16,403 nt of DNA from DASQVO01 sp035640715 (GTDB lineage: Bacteria; Actinomycetota; Actinomycetes; Streptosporangiales; Streptosporangiaceae): positions 1-16,403 of the forward strand of contig DASQVO010000462.1 of assembly GCA_035640715.1 (NCBI GenBank), in the 5' to 3' direction. Each line of letters begins with the position of its first letter. The stretch's first letter is position 1. Positions 1-6,264 of this stretch are shown here, one piece after another. The notes below the pieces were generated by a model. It worked only from the letters and a program-made list of their open reading frames with translations. It was not told the origin of the DNA and did no database searches. Made by a program: the position numbers and the translations under genes.

Positions 1-1416
1 GCTGCGGGTGAAGCTGGCGATGGCGGCCCGGTCCGAGCCGCGCAGCACGTCGGCCGCCGCGTCCTGCTGCGCCACCGGAGACAGTCCCGCCATGAGGTCC
101 AGACCGGGATCGGAGGGAACCGCGACGGTGCCGCCGAGGGCGCGGATACCCGCCGTCAGGCTCCGCCCCACCGAGCGGTCCGCGCTTGTCGGGATCGCCC
201 GGGCCGGCTGGAAGCCGCTGGCCAGCACGGCCATCTGGGCGATGACCAGCGCAGCGGCCGCGGCGGCGACCCACCGGCCGACCCGCCCCGGCCGCCAGTC
301 CGGGTTCCGGGCCCGGGCCAGCCGGTCCACGCAGCCACCTGCCAGCCCGCCGCGCTGGCCGCCCATCGCCAGTCCCGCGAGCAGCGCCACCACGAGGTAA
401 GCGGGCAGCAGGTCATTGCCGGTGCCGCCGCTGTGCACCAGCGTGGCATAACCCTCGGCCACCAGGGCGGCGCAGCCGGCGAGCAGCACCAGCGGCGTCC
501 GCCGGGCGCCGAGGACGAGAGCGCAGCCAGCGATACCGAGCGTGGGCAGCAGGAAAACGGTCCAGAACCCTTCGAGGGCGGCGTAGTTCAGTGCGTGCCC
601 GCTCATCTGCTCGACGACGTAGTAGATGTACCAGCCGTGGCTGGTGAGCCCCAGCACGAGCGTGCTGATCCCGAGGACGGCGCCGTAGGCCAGCGCGGCA
701 GGGCCGGCGAGCCGCCGCCGCGGGCTGCACGCCAGCGCTGTGAGGACCGCAACGCCTTCGGCGAGCCCGGTCTGCTTGGTGAGGAATGCGGCCCCCAGCA
801 GCAGCCCGGCCGCGACCGCCCCACGGGAGCGGCGCATCCACCGCGCCATGTAGAGGGCAGCCACACTGAGCGCGAGGAACAGTGAGTCGACCCGCCCGAC
901 GTCGAACCAGGTGCCCGTGGCGAAGTAGGTCCCGGCCAGCACGCCGGCCGCCGCCATCCCGGCGCCTGCGCTGCCGGTCTCGCGCTGGACCAGCCGGGCC
1001 GCCACCGCGAAGCAGGCCAGCGACGACACCAGCGACACCAGCCGCAGCGGCAGATAGGACACTCCGAGCACGCTGGCCACCGCGGCCGAGGTAGCGAAGT
1101 AGAGCGGCGGGTACCCATCCGGCACGTAGCCTGCCGTGGGTGCGGCGTAGAGCGGCTGCCCGGCGAGTATCCGGTGCACCTCGACGAGGGAGTTGCTTTC
1201 GAGCCACTCGATGGTGAAGGGGTAGGTCAGCCGGCTCAGCGCGATGGCCAGATAGGCGGCCGTTATGGCGAGCCCGGCGAGGGCGGCAGCCAGTCGCACC
1301 GCGCGTGGCACATCCCATGCGCGTGGCGGCCGGCCAAGCTCTGGCGATGCCTCGCCGCCGGGACGCCTCTGCCTATCCGGCCCGGCTACCGGCGACATCT
1401 CGCGCCCGGCACTCAT
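1..1416 (-). CDS. GT-C fold membrane glycosyltransferase (PMT/ArnT-like), C-terminus cut by window edge
   Basis: The minus-strand frame is open for 472 codons from an ATG at 1416 to the left edge, so the C-terminus is missing. The product is a polytopic membrane protein: a charged N-terminus (about residues 1-40), a first hydrophobic segment (about 41-60), a long outer loop, then repeated Leu/Ala/Val-rich helices. The first loop carries the acidic cluster TIEWLESN (E70, E73) and later YVPDGYPPLYF, the kind of loop acids found in GT-C enzymes that take sugars from polyprenyl-phosphate donors. That places it near glycosyltransferase family 39 or RgtA-like mannosyltransferases. Donor and acceptor cannot be told. 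No clear Shine-Dalgarno precedes the ATG; an in-frame GTG at 1431 and an ATG at 1398 are alternatives. The other minus-strand frames here are Arg/Pro-rich shadows. A promoter-like element lies about 70 bases upstream. Family assignment is from the residue pattern, not from a search. Confidence 0.8.
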   Translation of the reverse strand, partial: MSAGREMSPVAGPDRQRRPGGEASPELGRPPRAWDVPRAVRLAAALAGLAITAAYLAIALSRLTYPFTIEWLESNSLVEVHRILAGQPLYAAPTAGYVPDGYPPLYFATSAAVASVLGVSYLPLRLVSLVSSLACFAVAARLVQRETGSAGAGMAAAGVLAGTYFATGTWFDVGRVDSLFLALSVAALYMARWMRRSRGAVAAGLLLGAAFLTKQTGLAEGVAVLTALACSPRRRLAGPAALAYGAVLGISTLVLGLTSHGWYIYYVVEQMSGHALNYAALEGFWTVFLLPTLGIAGCALVLGARRTPLVLLAGCAALVAEGYATLVHSGGTGNDLLPAYLVVALLAGLAMGGQRGGLAGGCVDRLARARNPDWRPGRVGRWVAAAAAALVIAQMAVLASGFQPARAIPTSADRSVGRSLTAGIRALGGTVAVPSDPGLDLMAGLSPVAQQDAAADVLRGSDRAAIASFTRS

Positions 1417-1486
1417 ACAGGGGCTGCTCACGCGGTGTATTACACGCACCAGGGCCGTCGGCGGGCAAACGATCAACCTGCGGGCT

Positions 1487-1514
1487 TTTATACTGTTATG
1501 TACCATTTTAGCAA
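1487..1514 (-). promoter_or_regulatory. Sigma-70-type promoter for the glycosyltransferase gene
   Basis: On the minus strand TTGCTA (1509-1514) and TATAAA (1487-1492) are separated by 16 bases, in an AT-rich island within very GC-rich DNA. The inferred start of transcription is near 1480, giving a leader of roughly 65 bases before the ATG at 1416. The 8-base inverted repeat CGGGCTTT (1481-1488) / AAAGCCCG (1513-1520) brackets the element and overlaps both hexamers, so it may be an operator. Prediction only. Confidence 0.55.
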
Positions 1515-1560
1515 AGCCCGGTACGCAGGGCGCAGACACGCGAAGCGGCGGCATTGAGCC

Positions 1561-1576
1561 CCGGCCATCCGGCCGG
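1561..1576 (-). terminator. Possible hairpin terminator after the two-component operon
   Basis: CCGGCC (1561-1566) and GGCCGG (1571-1576) form a perfect 6-base G/C stem with a 4-base loop, about 100 bases downstream of the histidine kinase stop. There is no T-tract on either side, so this is at best an actinobacterial hairpin-only terminator. GC-rich palindromes are common by chance in such DNA. Confidence 0.3.
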
Positions 1577-1674
1577 TACTGCGCTGACCAGGTAATTTGT
1601 CACCATAATCGGGAGTCGTCGGGTCCGTCGCGGCTGGTGCTCGCGCCGGGCGGGCGGCTGCTGGGTAGAGGATC

Positions 1675-2880
1675 TTACAAACCAGGGATAAACAGCCCGG
1701 CCGACCATCTCCCGGACTGCTCACCAGCGGCGACGCTGCCATCGGGACCGGCCTCGCCGCATGATGCAAGCGCCGGCAGCCGGACCTCGAATCGGCAGCC
1801 GCCCCCGGTGTTGAGGACACTGACCTGGCCCCGATGCGCTTCGATGATGCCGCGCACGATCGCGAGCCCGAGGCCCGCACCGCCCTCGGCGCCGGGGGTC
1901 CGCGCCTGGGTGCCGCGCCAGGCCGTGTCGAACACGCAGGCCAGCTCGGCGTCCGGGATTCCGCCGCACCCATCGGTGACCGCCAGCAGCGTGCCGCCCG
2001 CCTCTGGCGTGGCCGCGACATGCACCCTGCCGCCCGCGGGAGTGTGCCGGATGGCGTTGATCAGCAGGTTGGCTAGCGCGCGTGACAGTTCGCGTGCGTC
2101 GGCGCGGATGACGAGCGGTCCGCTGGCCTCGCCGGTCAGCCGCACGCCGCGGGCCCGCGCGAGTGCCTCTGTGCTGGCTACGGCGTCGCTGATCAGGTCA
2201 CCGAGCGCGATCCGGTCCACGGAGAGGTGCAGGGTTCCCGACTGAATACGGGATAGTTCGAACAGGTCATCGACCATGCCGGAGAGCCGGGCGACTTCGG
2301 CGCGGATCTGCCGGTAGTAGCGGGCGGCATCGGCGGCCATCCCGTCCTCCAGCGCCTCGGCCATCGCGCGCAATCCGGCAAGGGGCGTGCGCAGGTCGTG
2401 GGAGACCCAGGCCACGAGCTGGCGGCGTGACTGTTCCAGCCTGCGCTCGCGCTCGCGCGACTCCGCCAGCTTCCTGTCGGTCTCGGCAAGCTCCCGCGAC
2501 AATGCCGCGAGTTCGGCCGCCATCGGCCCAGTGGGCGACCGGAACCCGCCCGCCTCGTGACCCAGCGACCGGGCGGCCCGGCACAGCGCCATGCTGCTGG
2601 TCTCCACCTGGCGCCCGAGCAGCCAGCAAAATCCGAACGCCACGATGCCGGCCACCACGCAGACCATCACCACCACGCCCAGGTCATGCTGGGACAGGAA
2701 CATGGCCTTCGCGGTGCCGAGCGTGCCTGCCGCGATCGCCGCTACCGCCACGGCGCTGCTGGCCTGGAGGGATAGGCGCAGCGAGGCCCGGCGCAGCAGC
2801 CGGAGCACGCCGACGCCCATCAGGCCGACAGCGCCAGTGCAGCCCGCGGCGATCAGGATGACCTGGATGTGCGCGTTCAC
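1675..2880 (-). CDS. Sensor histidine kinase of an OmpR-type two-component system
   Basis: A 401-residue membrane histidine kinase. From the chosen GTG, hydrophobic segments lie at about residues 4-28, 40-62 and 66-90, with little room for a large external sensor domain. A charged helix (about 120-157) leads to the H-box WVSHDLRTPLAGLRAM (phospho-acceptor H161), the N-box NLLINAIRHT (271-280), the G1 box VTDGCGGIP (301-309) and the G2 box GGAGLGLAIV (333-342). All catalytic boxes are intact. The start is the GTG at 2880, whose GTGA overlaps the TGA stop of the response regulator (2877-2879), pointing to translational coupling; a GTG three bases upstream (2883) is equally possible. Longer in-frame starts up to 3021 would run antiparallel to nothing but overlap the regulator gene, and are unlikely. 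A 30-residue low-complexity tail follows the ATPase domain. The stimulus is unknown; with a mostly membrane-buried sensor it may sense the membrane or a partner protein. Confidence 0.93.
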   Translation of the reverse strand: MNAHIQVILIAAGCTGAVGLMGVGVLRLLRRASLRLSLQASSAVAVAAIAAGTLGTAKAMFLSQHDLGVVVMVCVVAGIVAFGFCWLLGRQVETSSMALCRAARSLGHEAGGFRSPTGPMAAELAALSRELAETDRKLAESRERERRLEQSRRQLVAWVSHDLRTPLAGLRAMAEALEDGMAADAARYYRQIRAEVARLSGMVDDLFELSRIQSGTLHLSVDRIALGDLISDAVASTEALARARGVRLTGEASGPLVIRADARELSRALANLLINAIRHTPAGGRVHVAATPEAGGTLLAVTDGCGGIPDAELACVFDTAWRGTQARTPGAEGGAGLGLAIVRGIIEAHRGQVSVLNTGGGCRFEVRLPALASCGEAGPDGSVAAGEQSGRWSAGLFIPGL

Positions 2881-3614
2881 CACAGGTCCGCCTCCCAGCG
2901 GTAGCCCACACCCCACACGGTCTGGAGCTGCGACGGTGACGCCGGATCGTCCTCGATCTTCTCGCGGAGCCGTCGTACACAGACGGTGATCGTCGACAGG
3001 TCGCCGAACGACCAGCCCCACACCTGTTCCAGCAGTTCGGCGCGGGTGAATGCCCGTCCCGGATGCGTGATATAGAAGGCGAGCAGGTCGAACTCGCGCA
3101 CGGTCAGTGCTAGTTCGCAGCCATCCCGCCAGATCCGCCGGGCCGCCATGTCGACCTCGAAGCGTCCCGCGCGGAGCGGCTGCGGCGGCGCTGCCGCTCC
3201 CGCCCCGGCCGCGCCGGCGCGCCGCAGAACAGCCTGAACGCGCAGGGCAAGTTCCCTGGGGCTGAACGGCTTGGTCACGTAGTCGTCGGCACCGGTCTCA
3301 AGCCCCAGCACCCGGTCGCTCTCCTCGCCGAGCGCGGTCAGCATGATCACCGGCAGCGGATGCTGCCCATCCCGGGCCTCGCGCAGGCGCCGGCACACCT
3401 CCAGGCCGTCGATGCCGGGCAGCATCAGGTCCAAGACGACGAGGTCGGGTTCCCATTCCGCGGCCAGCAACAGGGCGGACTTCCCGTCGGCCGCGTGGCG
3501 GGGCTTCAAGCCCGCGCCCCGCAGGTAGCTGGCGACGACTTCGGCGACGGTCGGGTCGTCATCGACCACCAGAACGCGCGTCTTCACCTGCCCGGCAATA
3601 GGTACAGCAGTCAT
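2877..3614 (-). CDS. OmpR/PhoB-family response regulator
   Basis: A 245-residue regulator with a receiver domain (about residues 13-130) and a winged-helix DNA-binding domain (about 148-242). The receiver has the acidic triad DDD (18-20), phospho-acceptor D62 in VVLDLMLPG, T93 in MLTALGEE, and K115 in DDYVTKPF. The C-terminal half shows the OmpR pattern: LTVREFDLLAFYITHPGR, then LLEQVWGW and a VRRLREKIE recognition helix, ending VWGVGYRWE. The ATG at 3614 is chosen because GAGGAGGA (3622-3629) sits 7 bases before it. The same frame stays open upstream through a sigma-factor fragment to an ATG at 4124, so a longer fused protein is formally possible. The partner kinase follows with a GTGA overlap. 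It presumably controls transcription of target genes when phosphorylated at D62; targets are not visible here. Confidence 0.94.
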   Translation of the reverse strand: MTAVPIAGQVKTRVLVVDDDPTVAEVVASYLRGAGLKPRHAADGKSALLLAAEWEPDLVVLDLMLPGIDGLEVCRRLREARDGQHPLPVIMLTALGEESDRVLGLETGADDYVTKPFSPRELALRVQAVLRRAGAAGAGAAAPPQPLRAGRFEVDMAARRIWRDGCELALTVREFDLLAFYITHPGRAFTRAELLEQVWGWSFGDLSTITVCVRRLREKIEDDPASPSQLQTVWGVGYRWEADLW

Positions 3615-4104
3615 CGCGGGGTCCTCCTCGGGAATCGGCTGCTCATCCGGGGCGTTAGCGACCAGATGCGCGCGGATCTTTCGCCGTGCGTCGAACATCG
3701 TCTTGTAGATCGCGTTACGCGTCGTGCCGAGCTCGGCGACCAGCGCGTCGAGGGGAACCCCGTCGACGATGATCGCGACGAACACGTGGCGCTGCCGCTC
3801 GCTCAGAACCTCGCTGACGGCCTGGCGGAGCGCCCCGGCGAGTTCGCGGGACTCGGCGAGCTCAGCGGGATCGGCACCGAGCCGGTCGGGGATGCGTTCC
3901 CACGCGTCGTCACCGGCCGGCGCCGGAGGATTGCGCCAGTAGTGCCGGCCGAGCTTGGCTGACACCTCCAGGATGATGAACTTATTGTTCCCGTTCGGCG
4001 CCGCCGTCCGTGCCGGCCAGGCACCTGAGCCACTCACGCGACTCCTCATCGAGACGGCCGCGACTGCTGACGTTCCCGACAGCCGTGCCCCCGGCCTGCG
4101 ACAT
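3615..4104 (-). pseudogene. ECF-type sigma factor remnant lacking sigma region 2
   Basis: The remnant has two parts. An ATG at 4104 opens a 40-codon frame (stop TAA 3982-3984) whose end, DEESREWLRCLAGTDGGAERE, looks like the N-terminus of an actinobacterial ECF sigma factor. In the next frame, from about 3985, KFIILEVSAKLGRHYWRNPP leads through LRQAVSEVLSERQRHVFVAI and GTTRNAIYKTMFDARRKIRA, a clear sigma region 4 with its helix-turn-helix. The segment that should link them (sigma region 2, which binds core polymerase and the -10 element, about 60 residues) is absent and the frame changes at the join. That is the signature of an internal deletion. The region-4 frame has no stop of its own and continues into the response regulator at 3614. 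As a sigma factor it should be dead. A translated sigma-4 domain, alone or fused to the regulator, cannot be excluded. No anti-sigma gene is adjacent. Confidence 0.75.
3622..3629 (-). promoter_or_regulatory. Strong ribosome binding site that fixes the response-regulator start
   Basis: Minus-strand GAGGAGGA lies 7 bases upstream of the ATG at 3614. It lies inside the open frame continuing from the sigma-factor remnant, so it is the main evidence that the response regulator is translated on its own rather than only as a sigma-4 fusion. Confidence 0.7.
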
Positions 4105-4187
4105 ACCCGAAGTCCAAAAGGCACGCCGCAAGTCGCCCCCTGTTACGACTCCGCCGTGCCGACGCTGGAGGCGCCACGGCGGCGGGC

Positions 4188-4535
4188 CTACAGGCTCAGG
4201 TGTATGCGGAGTGCCTGGTCGAGTTCGGTCATGAGCGCGGCGGGCAGCTGGCCTATCCGTTTGCCAATGCGCTCGACAGCGACAGACCGGACTTGCTCAG
4301 CCTGGGCTTTGGAGTCGCAGCGCAGTCCGGTTAGCTGAGTCGGCAACAAGACCTGAAACGGGTAGATCCGGTCAGTGCTAGAGGTAACCGGCACGACCGT
4401 GATCACTCCGCGGCCGAGGCGGGTCGCGGTACCGTTAGCGGCGTCGTTGCTGACGATCACTGCCGGGCGGGTCTTGCTCGCCTCCTGGCCGCGGGCCGGG
4501 TCGAACGCGACCGTGACGATTTCCCCGCGGCGCAC
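4188..4535 (-). CDS. mazF: MazF/PemK-family endoribonuclease toxin
   Basis: A 115-residue protein of normal length for MazF toxins, which cut mRNA or tRNA at short sequence motifs. It begins MRRGEIVTVAFDP and shows the family signatures: KTRPAVIVSND (K21, R23), ITVVPVTSS (T51) and SKAQAEQVRSVAV near the C-terminal half. R23 and T51 match the position of the catalytic Arg and Thr of E. coli MazF by alignment from memory. The GTG start at 4535 follows the antitoxin TGA (4536-4538) directly, with no spacing, so its translation is probably coupled to the antitoxin. The cut site cannot be predicted. All key residues look intact, so the toxin is probably active. Confidence 0.92.
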   Translation of the reverse strand: MRRGEIVTVAFDPARGQEASKTRPAVIVSNDAANGTATRLGRGVITVVPVTSSTDRIYPFQVLLPTQLTGLRCDSKAQAEQVRSVAVERIGKRIGQLPAALMTELDQALRIHLSL

Positions 4536-4757
4536 TCAGGTTCCCAGGCCGTCGGCCGTGACGGATTCCCATGCCTCAGCATCCTCGGAGGCGGTCCATG
4601 ATTTCCACGCGTCTTCGTACGCCCCGGTGAGCTGCGCGGTCCGCAGCAATCCGACCGCCTTGTGCAAAGCCGCGGACCGAGATTCCAAGCCCTGGTCATG
4701 GGCATAGGAGTCAAGGAACTCGACATCGTCTTCCGGAAGGCTGACGCTCACTTTCAT
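4536..4757 (-). CDS. mazE: MazE-type ribbon-helix-helix antitoxin
   Basis: A 73-residue antitoxin. The N-terminal half (MKVSVSLPEDDVEFLDSYA, then SRSAALHKAVGLLR) is a ribbon-helix-helix DNA-binding domain; the acidic, Trp-containing C-terminus (about residues 47-70, with YEDAWKSW and EAWESV) is the kind of tail that wraps the toxin. It precedes mazF, the usual order, and would repress its own operon. The start is the ATG at 4757, because a promoter lies exactly upstream with its -10 only 7 bases away, implying a leaderless transcript. The frame is open further upstream (to a stop at 5097-5099), but that stretch belongs to a different, decayed coding sequence. Related to the MazE antitoxins common in mycobacteria and streptomycetes. 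Confidence 0.9.
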   Translation of the reverse strand: MKVSVSLPEDDVEFLDSYAHDQGLESRSAALHKAVGLLRTAQLTGAYEDAWKSWTASEDAEAWESVTADGLGT

Positions 4758-4763
4758 ACCAGT

Positions 4764-4794
4764 GATACTACCGTGGGTAGGATCAGGGTAGCAA
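4764..4794 (-). promoter_or_regulatory. Toxin-antitoxin promoter with overlapping palindromic operator
   Basis: On the minus strand TTGCTA (4789-4794) and TAGTAT (4765-4770) are spaced by 18 bases. The -10 ends 7 bases before the antitoxin ATG, so the transcript should start at or next to the ATG and lack a leader. A 21-base near-perfect palindrome covers the -10 and spacer: plus-strand arm GATACTACC (4764-4772), centre GTG, arm GGTAGGATC (4776-4784), with one mismatch (4767/4781). Placement and symmetry fit the operator of the ribbon-helix-helix antitoxin, giving autorepression. Predicted from sequence only. Confidence 0.7.
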
Positions 4795-5190
4795 GGCCCG
4801 CCAACCACCTTGCCGGTGCTGCCGTTCACGATCTGGGACACTGTGCGCATCGTGCTCAGCTGATTCATGGCCGTCTGCCATTGCCCGCTGACGGCCAGGC
4901 CATAGCTGCTGTAGGCGCCGTCGGTGCCGAAAAACTCGGCGTAGTCAGGGTAGGCGGCGTCGATGCCGGACAGTTGCGGAACGGTAGCCAGCGGCGCCGG
5001 GTACCCGGTGCCCGCCCTGGTGTCCCTGATGGCGCAGGCGGAGGACACCCAGATCGACCACCATTGGCCAATATCGTCCAGAAATACCCAGGCATTTCAC
5101 CCCCAAACTCATGATCCGGGCGCCGTCGTGGCAGAACAAGCCCATCTTCTGCCACTCTTGCCACGATCGGCCTGGCGGATATCGTCGCCG
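4785..5190 (-). pseudogene. Frameshifted relic of an unrecognised protein
   Basis: Minus-strand DNA with strong coding-type third-position G/C bias but no intact reading frame. One frame reads SWQEWQKMGLFCHDGARIMS to about 5098; after a one-base shift at GTGAAATGCC the next frame continues AWVFLDDIGQWWSIWVSSAC, TGYPAPLATVPQLSG, then DYAEFFGTDGAYSSYGLAVS, and fades near 4790. Removing one A restores a continuous GVNAWVFLDD. The downstream frame reaches the antitoxin without a stop. I do not recognise the family. The Trp/Tyr-rich, Gly-rich character could suit a secreted or surface protein, but that is a guess. No credible start is visible, so it is probably a fragment from an older rearrangement beside the toxin-antitoxin locus. 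Confidence 0.55.
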
Positions 5191-5354
5191 GCCGCGGCTG
5201 ATGACGTTTAACGGCCGGGCCCGGGGCAGCCTGAACGTGCTGCTCACCGACGCCACGTCGGGAGTGGCCACTTATCCGGCCGCTCTGGACATCCGGGGGG
5301 ACGGCCGGTCAACCTGGTAGGTAGGGCATCTGTCAACACGCTCAGGAGGCTGTC
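5191..5354. other. Region between the relic and the small ORF; no firm gene
   Basis: Nothing certain is encoded here. An inverted repeat CCGGCCG (5276-5282) / CGGCCGG (5302-5308) with a 19-base spacer could form a hairpin. A 39-codon plus-strand frame from ATG 5201 to TAG 5318-5320 has acceptable codon use but no ribosome binding site. No convincing -35/-10 pair was found for the rightward genes, though GTAGGTAGGGCAT near 5316-5328 is a weak -10-like stretch. Confidence 0.3.
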
Positions 5355-5513
5355 ATGCAGCTCGGGAAAATGCTGTCCGTTGGGGAGGTCGCCGAGCAGG
5401 CACCCATCGAGGAACCGGCGATGGTGCAGCCGGAGCCCGCTCAGCCGGATCTCGGCGCGGCAACCACGAACGACGATCATGAGCAGGTGCCGGCCGTCGC
5501 GCACGCCCGCTAA
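5355..5513 (+). CDS. Small acidic Pro-rich ORF (52 residues), unknown function
   Basis: This short gene begins at ATG 5355, preceded by AGGAGG (5343-5348) with 6-base spacing, one of the best ribosome binding sites in the window, and ends with TAA at 5511-5513. The product starts MQLGKMLSVGEVAEQAPIEE and is rich in Glu, Pro, Ala and Val, with no Cys, no membrane segment and no signal peptide. It is probably flexible. Codon use matches neighbouring genes. It lies 17 bases upstream of the 240-residue Cys-rich gene, so the two are very likely co-transcribed and may work together. I do not recognise it. A short leader-like peptide or an adaptor for the next protein are possibilities without direct support. 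Confidence 0.65.
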   Translation: MQLGKMLSVGEVAEQAPIEEPAMVQPEPAQPDLGAATTNDDHEQVPAVAHAR

Positions 5514-5530
5514 CCGCGGTGGTGAGGTGA

Positions 5531-6253
5531 ATGCCTTTCCTCCGCACCGCCAAGGAGCAGCCGACCGCGCCACTGCATGGCTTCAAGCTGGCGTACCCGA
5601 TGGTGTCTGCGGACGGGCTCCGGGGCGGCTTCAGCGGCATCACCATCGGCCGGTCGAGTGTTTACGGGGTTACCGCGGACGCCACGTGCGCCCAGGGCGC
5701 GCGGCACCGCAGCCCATCGCGATGGTGTGACTGCGGCTTCTACTGCATGCACAGCATCGACGATGCCCGGGCGCTCAGCTGCGACCAGGACTACCGGTAT
5801 GCGGTGATCCTCGAGGTCGTCGCCTCGGGCCGGTTCATACGGTACGAGCGCGGTCTGCGTTACGCCCATCAGCGGATCACCGCGGTACGGGCCGGCCGCT
5901 GCGGCTGCGGCCGGCCAGCGGCGATGTTCACCGAGACCGCGGCCGGGCTGGTGGGCTGGCGCCGGCTGATGGGGGCCTGCTTGTCATGTGCGGGCCACCG
6001 CCCGGCCATCCGGCTGAGCGAGTTCGCCCGGATGCTCGGCGGGCCACCGGTGACGCCAGATGACATCGCCCAGCCATACCGCTGCGCCGAGCCCCACGCC
6101 CCGGCGGCGGCGCCCGGCGCAGTGGCCGGCTCCGCGCTGGAAGAGGCCGACCGCGCGGCGATGGTCCCGCTGCTGTCTGCCGAGGTCGCGCTGCTGCAGG
6201 CCCGGCTGGACGAGGTGCAGGAGCAGCTGGCCCGGCTCACCGCCAGCGACTGA
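5531..6253 (+). CDS. Uncharacterised Cys-rich protein with C-terminal coiled coil
   Basis: A 240-residue soluble protein starting at ATG 5531 after GAGGTGA (5524-5530). Ten cysteines are clustered: C53; CDCGFYC (C66, C68, C72); C84; CGCG (C124, C126); CLSC (C150, C153); and C185. The paired Cys spacing suggests one or two structural zinc sites, or less likely an iron-sulfur site. The segment YAVILEVVASGRFIRYERGL between the Cys clusters looks like a small beta-rich core. Residues about 203-238 are a predicted coiled coil with heptad Leu/Ala (LLQARLDEVQEQLARL). No signal peptide or membrane helix. Length and Cys pattern do not match a family I can name. It follows the 52-residue ORF and ends 11 bases before iolE, so it probably shares a transcript with one or both; a role in inositol metabolism is not implied by its sequence. 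Confidence 0.8.
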   Translation: MPFLRTAKEQPTAPLHGFKLAYPMVSADGLRGGFSGITIGRSSVYGVTADATCAQGARHRSPSRWCDCGFYCMHSIDDARALSCDQDYRYAVILEVVASGRFIRYERGLRYAHQRITAVRAGRCGCGRPAAMFTETAAGLVGWRRLMGACLSCAGHRPAIRLSEFARMLGGPPVTPDDIAQPYRCAEPHAPAAAPGAVAGSALEEADRAAMVPLLSAEVALLQARLDEVQEQLARLTASD

Positions 6254-6264
6254 CGGGCCCGGGC

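Noticed and set aside
413..1318. 301-codon minus-strand frame within the glycosyltransferase
   Set aside because: It is an out-of-frame Arg/Ala-rich shadow; the frame open through position 1 has the membrane-protein character and loop motifs.
4758..5048. Antitoxin extended upstream to a 170-residue protein
   Set aside because: The promoter and operator sit just before ATG 4757, and the extra part is a separate frameshifted relic.
5201..5320. Plus-strand 39-codon ORF before the small acidic ORF
   Set aside because: No ribosome binding site and no recognisable sequence; codon use alone is not enough.
5355..5513. RiPP precursor peptide
   Set aside because: No Cys/Ser/Thr-rich core, no recognisable leader and no modifying enzyme next to it, so it was left as unknown.
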